64,000 nucleotides of DNA from Lycium barbarum (Eukaryota > Streptophyta > Magnoliopsida > Solanales > Solanaceae): contig NC_083341.1 in the NCBI RefSeq assembly GCF_019175385.1, positions 22,390,203 through 22,454,202 of the forward strand, given 5' to 3'. This document shows positions 34,323 to 47,126 of the stretch, piece by piece. The position numbers and the translations under genes are program-made. The number at the start of each line of letters is the position of its first letter. Position 1 is the first letter of the stretch. The notes under the pieces are model-generated. The model did not search any database. It worked only from the letters and a program-made list of their open reading frames with translations, and was not told the DNA's origin.

Positions 34323-36097
34323 GAAGAGCATTTTTTCATTTTGAGGGGGTTTTTCTGGAGACTCACGATACTGGTTTTTACACTAATAGTTGAGTTTTCA
34401 CACCCACAAAGGGTTTTGCACCCTAAGAGCTCAAACACTCAAAAACTCGACAAAGCCTTGAGTTTCGAGGAAGTATCGAGCTCAAAGCTAAATTTTGAGG
34501 TCTTCCGATTCGTCAAAATAGTTCTGTTTGAGTGAAAGGTGATTCATCGACACTCGTCGCCCCCGTCGCTGCTTGGCAAAAAAAGTAATCCTCAATCCTT
34601 TTTATTTTATTTTACTTTAGTCTTTAATTCTGTCTGGTATATGATTGTTTTGGTAATTAGTGCTAGTTAATACGTGGTCAGCTTGGTGTAGATTAGCTGT
34701 AATCATATAGTGTTGATTCTATTTTGGCTTAAACCATGAGCTTGGTGCACTGTTAGTATGGATGTTAGTACATGTCAATTCCCTTTAGTTAATGTGAAGA
34801 TTAGTTATAGATGTGTTTTTAGTTCAAGTGTTATTTATGTGGCCTTAACTGTATAAATACTAGCTACTAGTTTCATCTGCAATGGCCATTAGCTTAATCT
34901 AAGTCAGCTTACTGAAGATTGTTGTTTGTTTTAGCTGCTTTAACCAAGTAATATTGAATCTTAAGTCCAACTTTAGAAGATGACTTCATGTGCTAGGGTT
35001 TTGAGTATAATACTCACTTAAATTGTCAAAACAAATAAGTAGTTAATGTTATTAAAACCTTGTGTAAGGAAAGGATAAACCCCTTTAAAGTTGAACTTAT
35101 TTATTTTTTCCAGATCTGTTAGCTTATGCATCCCACATTTGCAGTGGGATAGGATATTGATATATTTATCACCAAGTAGCATAAGTTGTTTATGATTTAC
35201 TCATGCTTTGATCTTATAAGTGACTTTATTGAGTATTGGTTTATAGGTTAGTAGTTCAATTATAATTCCTAGTCAAGTGCAACTTTAGGTTAACTGATGA
35301 TTTCATTTCAAGCTCCCTCACCTGAGAGCATTTCTTTGTTTAATTTTTTGGCCAAAATCCTTTGTTGAAAGTTAAGGTCTTATGTCTTTTATAACTTTAG
35401 GGTTCTGGACACTTTGTTGTGATATGAAACTGTGATGTATTTATTTACTCTAAGGACTTGCATTTTTGAAGCTAGCTTGGTAGGTTAAACTTAACTAATG
35501 TTATCATAATTATCCCCCAAGAATTGAGATACCTGACTGCCCATATATGTTTTAAATCAATCACAAGTTGCCTGTTTTGATTCTCCCTCAACATGTTTCT
35601 CTTTCTTTTTTCTTTCAAAGTTAAGCATGAGAAAGCTTGGTTACACTTTCAGTTTATTCTTCTGTTAACAAGTTGGCCTGGTTTCTTCATCTGTTAAGCA
35701 TGTTTAAAAATAGTTGAAGTACTAATCTAATACTATTTTGATGGCAAGCATAGGTCCCTAAACCATAAAATGACTACATGCTAGTTCAAACCTGGAAATA
35801 TGCCCCCATCTTCACTTAATCTGAGCCTCTGTGCTTTTTTGTCCCCCTCAGTGTGTATCCTAAAGAGTAGCTGTGTTCTGTTTGGACTGACTTCTTGAGT
35901 AAAAAACGACCCTAGTTTAATTATACTCATATAGTGGGAAGAGAAGAACATTATGTGGGCTATATTTGATGTTGTTTTGGAATTTTTTGGATTTAGTTAT
36001 GTGTAGCAGCTTCAAATCTTAATGTTGTTTTAGTTTAAACTTAAAAAATTTGCAATGCCCCAGGTTGATTTATTTCCTGATCTGATTAGCTGCTAAG

Positions 36098-38285
36098 TGT
36101 AACACCCCGTAAACTTGAACTAGGTGTGAATATGTAAAAATCTAGAGTTAAGATGATATTATGTCTATATGAATCCATTCTTGATGAATTCGGGTGGAAG
36201 ATGGTCGTTTTGAAGTCAAACCAATAATTGAAGTTCTTAAGGGCTCTTAAATTCGCCTAAGTTTTGGTAGGTCTGTCTTCTGGGCAATTTTCATGAAAAT
36301 GTGTTGAGAATTTTGGAAAACTTCCTTAATGAAAGTTGTAGATCTTTGAAATATATTTCCAATGATAGGTCGCCCAGCCCAAGCAAAGTTATGTACAAAA
36401 GGTTATGTTCGTTTTACTGAAGGGAGCAAAAGTTGGAGATTTCGCCCAAAGTACGCCCAGAAAGTACAGGACGTCCTTTTAGGACATACTTCTTCTATTC
36501 CTCACTGGTTTTGATAGCCAAAGTATGGGCTACAAGTACGGGACGTACTTCAAAGTACGGGACGTACTTTGTGGCCGTACTTTCACCGTTTCTGGCAGAA
36601 AATTGGGTTTAAAATGGGTATGGTCTTATTTTGTTCCCTTTTTTTCATCCTCCCAAACCCTAAGGACGAAAATTATTCCTCCAAGTCTTCAAATCAAAGG
36701 TAATAACACCCTTAACATTACTAATCCATTCTAACATCAAACCCATGATTCTTGTGACCACAACCTAGGGTTTGCAGCATAATTCTTTCCAAAGTGATTC
36801 AAGCTAGGGTTTGGGTGTCGTTCATTAGGAAAGTGAATTTTTGAACTTTGTTTAATGTATTAAGGTATGTCTATTTAAAAATAAAATCATTTTTGAATAT
36901 AAAGGTAATTTATATGTCTCTCTTTTGAAAATTGGTTTGGATGTATATCTCTTTTGAAAATCTTATTTTGGAATGCATGACTTCTTTTCAAAAGTTCTTT
37001 ATTGAATAGAAAGGTGAACTTCTCAACTTTTGAAACCCTAATTCATGTTTTTATCATGGTTGGTGTGTGTGAGGGGGCAAGCCCACATTAGACCTTAATT
37101 GTACTATACCCTATACATGTATATGTAATCCCAACAGTTTTTCCTCTATAAGAGATGATCAATAATAAGGGTTAATGTTTGGTAAGAGGTTTTCATGAGA
37201 AACTATGACGATGGATTCTTGTTTAAAGAAGTGGAAACGTTTTCTAAATTATCTATGAAAGTATGGATTTCGTATTGGCACAATGAACTTTAATGTTATT
37301 GATGGTGTGACTACTTTGAGACAAATTGTGAATCGGCTTCTATGCCATGGACTTTGTTATTGTATTTGCCTTGCTATTCAGGAGGAAGAGTAGCCACTAT
37401 GGATCCTAGTGTATTAATTGTCTTGCCATTCGGAGGGAAGAGTGGCCACTTCTAGGTTCGCTAACCTGCGGTGTATTCATGGCCTTGCTATTCGGGAGGA
37501 AGAGTAGCCACCGTAAATCCATATTCTGGTGTATTGCGCAGTGTTATTGATATTGAGTTGGGCCTATGTGGGCGATTGTGATATACATCTTTATTATGGG
37601 ACTGGTATTTATGCCTGATCGATATAAAGCATAATGGAAACTGGGATTTTGAAATGGCTTGTAAACTGTTTAAGAAATGATATTAAGAATCACAAAGTGG
37701 AATAACTATTTTTATACTACCTTTTCAGGACTGATTTCTTTACGTATTATTATAATTTATTTTCGTATTACTTGTTGTCCTTGAAGCACTCACTGAGTAC
37801 GAAGTACTCAGGCATACCATTGTTGTTTTTGATGGCATGTTAGGTAATGGAGAAGAGCAGGTTCTTGATACTTCAGGCGTTTAGGAAGGACTTGTTGTTG
37901 CTACTAATTTGGTGAGCCCACACGTTCATTCGTGGGACACCCTAATTATTCGCTCATTCATTATTAGTTTTTGGGCTGCATCCTGATGAATCAAACTATT
38001 ATTTCTTTATCTTAGAAGCTCCATAGTATACATTCTTGTGGATAGTTGTTGAGTTATTGATTAACTCTCAGGCATGTTGTTACATTTGACAAGTATTAAT
38101 TACTAAAGACTTCCGCTTATTTAATTCATATACATATGATTTGTTTACCTTTATTTTATAAACTGTTGGAGGCGAATGTTGAACCTGGCAGGTTCAAGTT
38201 TTATTATTGTGTCGTTTAGGTTCTTCCGATATTGTTCATGACGTCGGATGCCGGTCACGTCTAGGGTGGGTATTGGGGCGTGACA
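36098..38285 (+). mobile_element. Solo LTR, Ty3/gypsy (2.19 kb)
   Basis: TGTAACACCCCGTAAACTTG to TATTGGGGCGTGACA, flanked by CTAAG (36093-36097 and 38286-38290). No internal domain. It contains hairpin words AAGTACGGGACGTACTT at 36534-36550 and 36552-36570, and a small repeat block TTGCCATTCGG/AGGAAGAGTAGCCAC at 37370-37515. The style is that of chromovirus LTRs. Confidence 0.92.
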
Positions 38286-40399
38286 CTAAGAATAGTTCAG
38301 TTTCCAAATTCTCTCATGATGATTAGTTTAGATTATTCCCAGAGGGAAATTTGATTTGTAAACCAATCTATGGTTAGTTAATAAGAATGTTGTTTGTAGC
38401 TATTCACATTTGTTAGTTTCAGTTTGGATGGTTTAAGTTGGTATAGAAGGTTAAATTTGAATTTCATATTTCCTAGTAATACAAAGTCTTTAGGGATAGC
38501 CAACAAAAGGTGATCCTAATGTGGTTTGTGATAGTTCCTTTAATTTGATTCTTAATCTGAGATAAAACATGAGTTAGCCAAAACTGTATCAATATGATTA
38601 AGATGTTGTTTCAAATTTCCACAGTCATCAAGATATTCCTTTGAAGAAGCCTAAATGTCTGGCAGCCTTGATGATACACATATATTTAGTTCAATTTTGT
38701 TAAGTATAATCTGGTAACTAATCCTTGCATACTGTGTGGTATGAGTGTCAATATGCCCTAGTTTCATGCTTTTACTACGTATTGGTTTGTATTATATGTA
38801 TAAATTTGATTGGAACCTTAGGGACTATTTTGGTTTGAAATCCTTTGGGGGTGGTTAACCAAGACTGTGACCCCATGATATGAGTGACTATGTGCTGGCT
38901 TAGGCTGTTCAGTCACATTAAGTATAGTAAGGATAAGAGATAAGTTTGAACTTGAAGATCTGGTCTGGTTCTAAGGGGCTTATTACATATTTTAGGATAA
39001 ATTTGGACCTTTATCACTTAATGAACATGTAATTTCTACTACTTTGACCAGCTTAAATGGCATGAGGTTTAGATATTAGCCTATATGTTCTTTTTCTTGA
39101 AACTGTTTGAAACCTGAAATGGAAGGGATTCGTTTCAACCTCTCTCATTAGCCTTGAGTTATGATTGGTAAGTATAGGGTTGCTAAAGTCCTGGTTGTAT
39201 TTTGAATATGTTCACTGCTTGAGCTCTTTCTTTCCTTTAAGTTACAACAGGAGGGATTTCATGACATCTTTAGTTATTAAGAATGTTGTTGAACAATAAT
39301 CATATATGCTGATATGTTGAAATCCCTGTCAGTGCATTCATTCTTTTACATTTTTAGTGACTTTCCTTACTGTATTGGATTATGATCCAGGTTCCATGTG
39401 AGGTTCTGCTTAGAATTTATATTTACCAACCCTTGGTTACTTTATATTATTGTACTAGATGTGAGATTGGTTATGTGAATTTTGTTTGATTATCCTTAGC
39501 AGCATCCTTGTGATGTACTTGAGCTCTATTTAGTTGAGAAGTTTAAACTATCAAATGTTTCTTTTTCAAAGCTTTAACTCAAAAAGTCAAGGCAAGCTTT
39601 GGGTGGTTTAACCCCTTCCAATGGGCTGCCCTGCCGAGATTCTTGAAACCTTTGTAACTTGTTGCGACATTGGAAATAAGAGGGTGGTAGCCCCCCTTGA
39701 CTGTCTTGTCTTTCAAGCTTAATGCTTGTTCCAATGTTCATAACTAGTCTTGAGATCACTGTTTCTTAGAAAATCTAATTTGTCTTATGCCTTTGCCTCC
39801 TGATAATTGCTTCAAATGACTACTATTAGAGCTGTCAAAACGGGCTGGCCCAACCCAACCCAACCCAACCCTAACGGGCTAGGGAGTTAAATGGGTTAGG
39901 ACGGGCTAGCCCTTTTTATTGAAGGGCCTTCAAACTGGCAGCCGAACCCAGCCCTAAGCGGGCCACGGGTTAGGACGGGTTAGCCCTTCAATAGAAATTG
40001 AAAGTAAACTGAGACATTAAAAACGGAAAAAAAAAAAGTCACAACCTGTCTTCATTTGCAGCCACAGTACAAATTGCATAAAAAATGATCAATTCAAAAC
40101 TGCTACCATCTTATGTGATTACCAAGCAGTAAGCAAGATAGCCACTGGAAAATCACCAACCATTATAGGTCTTCACTTTAATAACAAGTGTATTATATAA
40201 GATAATAGTAATTAATATCAAGTAAAAGAATGAGCAAAAACATAGTAACTAACTGGTCAACATTTAGCAAGCAAACTTCTACAGTTTGATAATCCAAAAA
40301 ATATACAAATCTTGCACTAGAATTCTGCCCAGTCACAAAAATAAAATCCTAACGAGTTAAAATTAAAAAACTAGTCAATTAAAGCTTAACAACTTCATT

Positions 40400-40502
40400 T
40401 CAACTTGAAGCTGTAACATATCCAGAAGGACCAGAACCATCGAGCACATTTGAATCAACATGAGGTATCGTTTCCTTAACAGCTTCATCTTCATCTATAT
40501 TT
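40400..40502 (-). pseudogene. hAT transposase fragment
   Basis: On the minus strand a frame ending at TGA 40400-40402 reads DEDEAVKETIPHVDSN and then SGPSGYVTASS. This resembles a terminal piece of BED-finger hAT proteins (RICESLEEPER-like), recalled only loosely. There is no catalytic part in the element. Confidence 0.35.
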
Positions 40503-40542
40503 TACATCACATACAAAATATTAATCAGTTAACCATTGAACC

Positions 40543-40765
40543 CACAATGGAAGTTCTCGTTGATATTATCAAGATTTGGAGAGTATCTACAGTAGTTTGT
40601 GGAATTTTGATAATTTTGCTTTATAGAAAAAGGTACTTTATAATTTTACATATGCTCCAACCAACATCTAATCAAACACAATGGAAGTTCTCGTTGATAA
40701 TTTTGCTTTATAGAAAAAGGTACTTTATAATTTTACATATGCTCCAACCAACATCTAATCAAACA
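40543..40765. repeat. Direct duplication inside the hAT element
   Basis: CACAATGGAAGTTCTCGTTG occurs at 40543 and 40677. GATAATTTTGCTTTATAGAA and the following 60 bp recur 87 bp apart (40609 and 40696). The copies are nearly identical, so this is a recent local tandem duplication. Confidence 0.85.
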
Positions 40766-43670
40766 AGACTTTTAACTTAATAGCAAACATAGCTGCACAA
40801 AAGGGTCTCATTATGTAGAAGAAACTGAAAAAGAAGATGTTAGATAACGAAAATCCCAAATCGATTATAAAAAATCAAATCAATTTACAAAGTCAAAAAT
40901 AACACTCTTTAGTCTTTATGTATGGAGAAGAAAAATTACTTACCAGGTTTTGACTTATTGTGCTTCTTCTTCACTCGACTCAGTGGAAGTGTGGAACTGT
41001 GGAAGAAAGCTGCGCAAGAAGAAAAGAAAGTGATGTTAAGAAAACCCTAGTTTCTTTTTTAGGCTTATGTATTATGTTTTATGTATTCATACCTATTTTT
41101 CCTCTTTTATGTTTTCTTGTTTAGTTATTTTAGAATTTTAAATTAATAATTAATTAATTAATTTTGGGCCTCACGGGCTGGCCTCGGCCCAGCCTCTGAG
41201 GCTGAAGGGTCAAGTGAGGCTGGACTTTTGAGCCTCACTTCTAAATGGGCTGCAAAATGCCTAGCCCAATCCCACTTAATTAAAGGGTTGGGTTGGGCTG
41301 GCCTCACGGGCCAAGCCCAATTTGACAGCTCTAACTACTATTAATACCCTGTTAAGTTGATTAGTTTGTTAAGGGTGAGAAATCCTTAATACTCATTCTT
41401 CACTTCACTTCTTCTTTGCATGACTTGGGGAATTTCCAATCCCCAAATGTTGCCTGAGTTGCTGTTGAACCTATAAAACTTGCTGCATTTGGGAAGCTCT
41501 CAAATTGTCATATTTGCATAAGTTACTGCTGCCACATTTGGCCATATTGAGCTGCAGTTGTTCCATTGTGTATCACTGCATTTTTGTGTCTATTTTGGAC
41601 TGAAACAGTGGCCTGCTCTTTGGCTATTTCCCAGCTCTTAGTTTGAGCCATGAACCTTTTCAATCTTGGCCATTTTGTTGCCATACTCTGATATATATTG
41701 TTGCTACATTTAGCCTGATATTGCTTCATTATTGATGCTGCATTTGGCCATAGATAGTTGCCTATTTGCAAGGCCACTGCTACTGAATGTTTCTACTGCA
41801 TTTTTTGGCCATTATGATTGCCATATAGGGCTCTCAGAAGGGCTGCACCTTGGTTGTTGTATTAGCTGGTTATTGTTGTGGTTTTGAGCCATGTTTTGGG
41901 CAGCTTTGAAGCTCCTTAGCTGCTGCTGTTTTGGGTTGTCTGATCTCTTTGTTTCGAGACAATTGCTGGTGCATTTTTTGCTCAATTTGGCGGCCATTGC
42001 TGCTACTTTGCTTAGCCTATTGCTGTTGCATCTTTGGCTTTGGCATTTGTTGTCTTGAAACTGTTCTAGAGCAGCCTGGCAGTACTTCTTATATCTTGCT
42101 GAAAAAATTGAACAAACTGCTATATTTGAACTTGATACTACGCTTGGGCCGATGAAGAGTTATTTAACTTGAGGCCACATTTCAAAAAGAACAGATTTCT
42201 ATACTTGGTTTTCATTTACTGATTTGGGTAGATACTTAAATTGAGAATGCCTAGTCTGGAAAGGTTCTATCCCTCGGTGGGCAATGATGATCATAGTTTA
42301 GTTATAAAATAGGAACCAACATGTGCTTGGCGAGGCAAAAGAATGATTGATGGGTCGCTATTTCGCAGCCATGACATGTTCAAGGGTCCTTTTTCCCATA
42401 TTTGAAAGAAGCATGATTCTGAGCCTTTAGTAATCAAAGCTCCTACAGTTTGATGCGAAACCGAGGGATATTATTTTATATTTATATTCATAAACGTCAC
42501 CCCGTGGGGTGGCGTATCCTTTTACTAATCATTCTCATTTCTATTCTTGCAAGGTACGAATAAACAAGTTTGGGGAATACTACAAGGACGAATATTGCAC
42601 AATTGGAGCATATGTATGAATCTAAATAAAAGGAAGGACAAAAGGAGAGGTATCAAAAGACGAGGCAAAGACTTGGGCATTTGGAGCTTTCAGGCGTAGA
42701 ATAAAGGAAGAATGGAATTACAACTAAAGGTCCAAGAAGGCGAGGAGATAGGCTTATCCGATGAACCTTTCTCCACCTTCATTCTCTCCCCCCCCCCCCC
42801 CCCCCCCCCTTTAGTTATTTTGAAAATATTCTGTTTACTTGTTTTATTTAAGTATCATTGGAACCCTTATAGATTAGAACTTGAGATTAATTCTAAATTT
42901 AGAATTGCCAAAACATATTTTTTTAAAGCCTTGTATGAAACAGATATGAAATACGAATTATTCTTAATGAAAGTTTGTTTATTCATAATTTGACTCTAAA
43001 CTAAGGTTGATGCGTTAACTTTAGGAGTTTGAACATAAATGACTTAGATTTAAGAATTAAATTGAATTTAAGGAAGAATAAGGGATTAAAATAGAATAAG
43101 GTAAATTGACGGGATTTATAACAATATGCCTTAATAAAAGGAGGCCTTTACTTAAAAAAAAATAAGAGATTGTCCAAAATACTTTTAAAGGGTGGGCTTA
43201 TGTGGTGTGCTACTTAAGTTAAGTGCCTTCGGGTGTTAACAACGGTGTCCAAGTCCGAAACCCGACATGTGATATTATTGCATGAATGATGGCTAACCTT
43301 ATTGCGGAAATCTAGACTTAAGTAATTTTTATCTAAAAGCAACTTATAATCATAAGACACACTATTAGAACTCGTAGGTAAACCGCAATTGAGCGGATCC
43401 TTAATACCGGGGTGCCTAACACCTTTCCCGGGAGATCACCAGAACCCTTACCCAGATTTTGGTAGATTAGGTTTCTTTTAGGAAAATCGTAAAATAACTA
43501 TTAGGTGGTGACTCTAAAATGTATCCTTTAAATCACCATTAAGTTGTTGGCGGATTTTTCCGACTTTCTCAGTACGATTTACAACCATACTTCTCAGGGA
43601 CACCTCCCTCCTTTTATAAGGTATGTGCGAGTCGTTAAAACTTAGAATTCCCAACGCCCGCTACAACCTT

Positions 43671-44641
43671 CAAGCTTTTTGAAAAACTCCCAATGGGTCT
43701 TGGTGATTGAGGTTAAATTGAATGTTAATTCTTATTGGGCTTTGTTCTCTAGGTGAAAAGAAGTCTAGATCTGAAATTTGGTGGAAAAATAAGTTGTTTT
43801 GGAGGTGAATTGAATTTTGGGTGTTCTTCATGTTCTTGAGCATCTTCATATCTTCAAAGTGAAGAAGACAAAAAGAGGATTTTGATCCAAAAGAATTTCA
43901 CCCAAGTTGTGGAAGTTGTTTTTCCACCCAAAAAGGAAAGATACTAGATTGAATGGGCCCAATACCTCAGCAAAAATCTAAAAATCCAGCCCAAAGTTTG
44001 AGAAAATTGTCTCAGAAAACCCCGCATCGGGTCCGCTAGGCGGAAGGAAAGCGGTCCGCTTTCTCCATGCATTGCGGACCAATCACGCGTGTGGGAAAAA
44101 ATTCAGAAAATTGCTGATTTCTGCAAGGGGCATGTTGCACAACTTCAGAGGGGTGATTATTGCGCGATCCTTCCGCCAAGCATGAGAAAAGCCTAAGTTC
44201 CTGAAAAGTTCTAAAAAAAATTCTAAGTGTCCAAAATGATTTGAATCTTTCCTAATCAATTTTCTTTGATTCTTCCAATTAATTAACAACTAGTAATCGA
44301 TCTGACTTGTTGTTAACTAGTTCTTGAGTCCTTAATTTCTTTTGTACCAATTCTTTTCAAGCTTTTCTCGTTGTAACATCGTTGAAACTTCTTGGCTCAA
44401 GTCCTTTTGCTTTATTGAGTTGTCCGTCTTTCGATTAACAAGAATCTATTCCTCCACAAAGGTTAGCAATCTTGTGAATTGATTTGGATTAAAAGGGTTC
44501 TTGACCAACCTTGGAAGAAGCTTAGGTTGAGAGGTAAGTTTGAGTGCAAATACGAGTAATGTGAGGAGCTTTTGCTACTAATCTTGTTTGCTCGTTTTGT
44601 AGGTACACGAAGAGGAGACATAAGGAGAAGGAGAGACAAGG
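43671..44641 (+). other. Element B leader region with hairpin cassette
   Basis: Untranslated-leader-like sequence upstream of the long ORF of B. A dyad AAAGCGG-T-CCGCTTT lies at 44048-44062, next to related words GGTCCGCTAGGCGG and TTGCGGACC (44025-44090). No gene. Confidence 0.55.
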
Positions 44642-44706
44642 ATGTCATCCATAGCTTCCCAGTCTTGTGGATATGATTTTGAAGGTTATGTCATCCATAC
44701 CGAGTA
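44642..44706 (+). pseudogene. Element B ORF, first fragment
   Basis: Opens at ATG 44642-44644 after AGACAAGG and encodes MSSIASQSCGYDFEGYVIH before the solo LTR at 44707 interrupts it. It continues in style (Y, G, D, E rich) at 47128. The start is supported by the leader to its left and the matching composition to its right. Confidence 0.6.
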
Positions 44707-47126
44707 TGTAAGGCGGAAATGTAACATCATAAATATATGTAAACTATAGGAAGGAAAGATAAGCATCAACTTGGCACTTTTGACTTACTAATGAGAATCC
44801 AATACACATGTCTCTTTATGCTCTCATATCCTTAACTCCATCTATGCATAATACTGTGATCCTGACCTACACATTATCCTGGCGCTATCTGCCCAACTGA
44901 GCAGTGGTAACTGCCCAACCGGCCGTAGCATGGTGGTAACTGCCCGTCCGATTATCGCCCGATGGTAGAGCGCAACTGCCCGACTGATCAGTGGTAACTG
45001 CCCAACCGGCCGTAGCTCGGTGGTAATAACTGCCCAACCCGCCGTAGCATGGTGGTAATAACTGCCCAACCAGCCGTAGCATGGTGGTAAATACATAACT
45101 GCCCAACTGGTCGTAGACCAATAGTAAATACATAACTGCCCAATCGGCCACAGCCCGGTGGTAACATCTGCCCGACTGGTCGTTGATCAGTGGTAATTAT
45201 AATCACCATCATGACCTGGTCTCCCTGATTAATCTCTATACACTTCTCATGGCCATCACTTGTCCGTTATAGCATACACGATCACATAAGTCTTATAAAC
45301 ACAGTTCTGGGCCATTAGGACCTCTTACCACTTAACTGAAAATTAACCAAACTCTAAGGTATATCATAAGCCTCTCTTCTAGCATAAAATACCTTATTGG
45401 GGATCCTCTTCTAGTGCTCTATTTATGTCCCACAAGACATTACCTAAGTACACATTTCTAACCGCATCAGAGTGACATAAGTTCGGTAAACCTCCGATTA
45501 ACATTATGAAACTATCATCATGGACATATCTCACCTTGAAGGAACAAGATCATAAGGTGAGATCAACAACAATGAATAACATCTATAGTCATGAAACGAG
45601 CTCAATAATATCATAAGAACATTGGGAACTATAAGCTTTGGTACTTTTAGAAACAAGGTTATTGAAGAAATCATGTATAGGTCTATAACCAAGGAATCAT
45701 GCCTTAAGAAAGAAGGGTTTAGCCTTAACATACCTGGAAGCTCACTTCTCGACTTTCCAACCTACCTTTTGTCTTGCAATCTACTTAAGATCGTTCGTAG
45801 TCTCGTAATCTACATATAAAACCATTCATACTATTGTTAGCCTCACCATCATATACTTATCTCAAGTCTTTAATTAAAATCCTTTTAGAATCTGCCGAAA
45901 TTCGGGCAACATCTCCCCTGTTTATGTGCCTAGCCCAAAATCACAATACCAACAAACAACAACAATGGCAATACTAATATCAACAACATCATCATCACTC
46001 CCAAAATATTCCACAAAACATCCCACACGATGTTTTTCAGTATACAACAACAATATACACTTCCTTTCTTCCCGATCAAGGAGCATAATCTTATCAACAC
46101 ACCAACAAAATTATACTATCCATATACATGGAAATCAGCCCAACCACACGGCCACAACATGCTCAAAATAGTCCATAAACTCAACAACTATAACACAACA
46201 CTTTATGACTTTTCCTCCATAACTATTTTCACTTTTAAGACTTGCTAAACCTTCAAATCAACTCAACATAATAGATAGGATGAAGAACATACCTTATACT
46301 TGAAGAAATTCAGCCACACCAACTTTCTTCAAGACCAAACTTACCACAACATCAAGTAGAAGCAAGAACCATCACCTTTCATGGACTAGTTTGGTGTAAT
46401 CTTGTTAAATTCTTGATTTAATGGGCTATAAGTGTTTGGGGGATGTGTTGGGAGATTTCTAGAACTCATGAGAGTTTGGAATGATGAAACAATGGATTTG
46501 ATGGGGTTTTTACACCCCTTCTAAGTCGTTTCCACCGACTTTCACAAGTGGGACCCGCGAAAGCCATTTGGTAGCTTGGAGTCTTTATCTTAAAATGCCC
46601 ATAACTCCTTACTCCGATGTTTTTTTGACGAGTGGTTTATTGCATTGGAAACTAGAATCGACGAACTTCACTTAGGCTTTTGAAACAAATTAAAACTCCT
46701 GATATACCCGGATATATACCCCTCCAAAGTTGACCCAAAAGTTTGTCAAAATTCTGCCAACGTTTTTCCAAATTTTCAACAAACTTATTTTCTTTGATTT
46801 GCCTGGTCTCGGAATATTCCGAAACTCTCCAAACATGATATTTATCATTAATCATACTTGATAATGGTCATGTCCTTTGGTTCCAAGTTTGTCCTTCCCG
46901 GTTACGACTTAAGAGATCGTAATTCATCCTTTACTTCATTGCTACGTACTTCCCATGGTTGTATCTTTCAAAACTTCACATATACTAAAAGATATTCTTT
47001 CTCCAATCCTCCCATGGCTTATTATATGAACTTAAACTCTCATAACCATAAGATAAACACATATCATCTCACATACCTCTTGAAAGGTAGCTCGAATCTC
47101 AACATATGAAACTACGGGGTGTAACA
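44707..47126 (-). mobile_element. Solo LTR, Ty3/gypsy, minus orientation
   Basis: Read on the minus strand it starts TGTTACACCCCGTAGTTTC (47126) and ends near GTTACATTTCCGCCTTACA (44707). It splits the ORF of element B. I could not find an exact target duplication, and the 44700-44707 edge could be truncated by a few bases. Interior is non-coding. Confidence 0.75.
44884..45195. repeat. Minisatellite in the solo LTR
   Basis: Eight or more copies of a module AACTGCCCAACCGGCCGTAG plus a variable GGTGGTAA spacer. Same kind of internal module array as at 16424-16806 but with a different sequence. Confidence 0.8.

Larger units (their letters stand above)
39827..41333. mobile_element. Non-autonomous hAT element
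   Basis: Termini TAGAGCTGTCAAA and TTTGACAGCTCTA with an exact 8-bp duplication ACTACTAT (39819-39826 and 41334-41341), both diagnostic of hAT. The subterminal regions are rich in GGGCTGGCC/GGGTTGGG words in both orientations, a common hAT pattern. 1507 bp, no complete transposase. Confidence 0.93.
33430..43665 (+). mobile_element. Very long solo LTR (about 6.5 kb own sequence) inside element B
   Basis: Starts TGTTGACACCTAATTTTCACC-like and ends CCGCTACA, flanked by ACCTT (33425-33429 and 43666-43670). No internal coding domain or second LTR boundary is visible. It itself carries a 2.19-kb solo LTR and a 1.5-kb hAT element. A TATAAATA at 34315-34322 follows about 0.9 kb of U3. The opening and closing text and the extreme length resemble Ogre/Tat LTRs (family knowledge). 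A terminal-repeat-only element (LARD-like) is the alternative. Confidence 0.82.

Noticed and set aside
33902..42809. Poly-C runs as biological signals
   Set aside because: Two runs of about 20 C (33902 and 42787) and one poly-G (26047) could be sequencing or assembly noise. I noted them but drew no conclusion.
44842..45212. Three overlapping minus-strand frames with VGQL repeats
   Set aside because: They are translations of the minisatellite in a solo LTR, open in several frames because of the repeat period, not genes.
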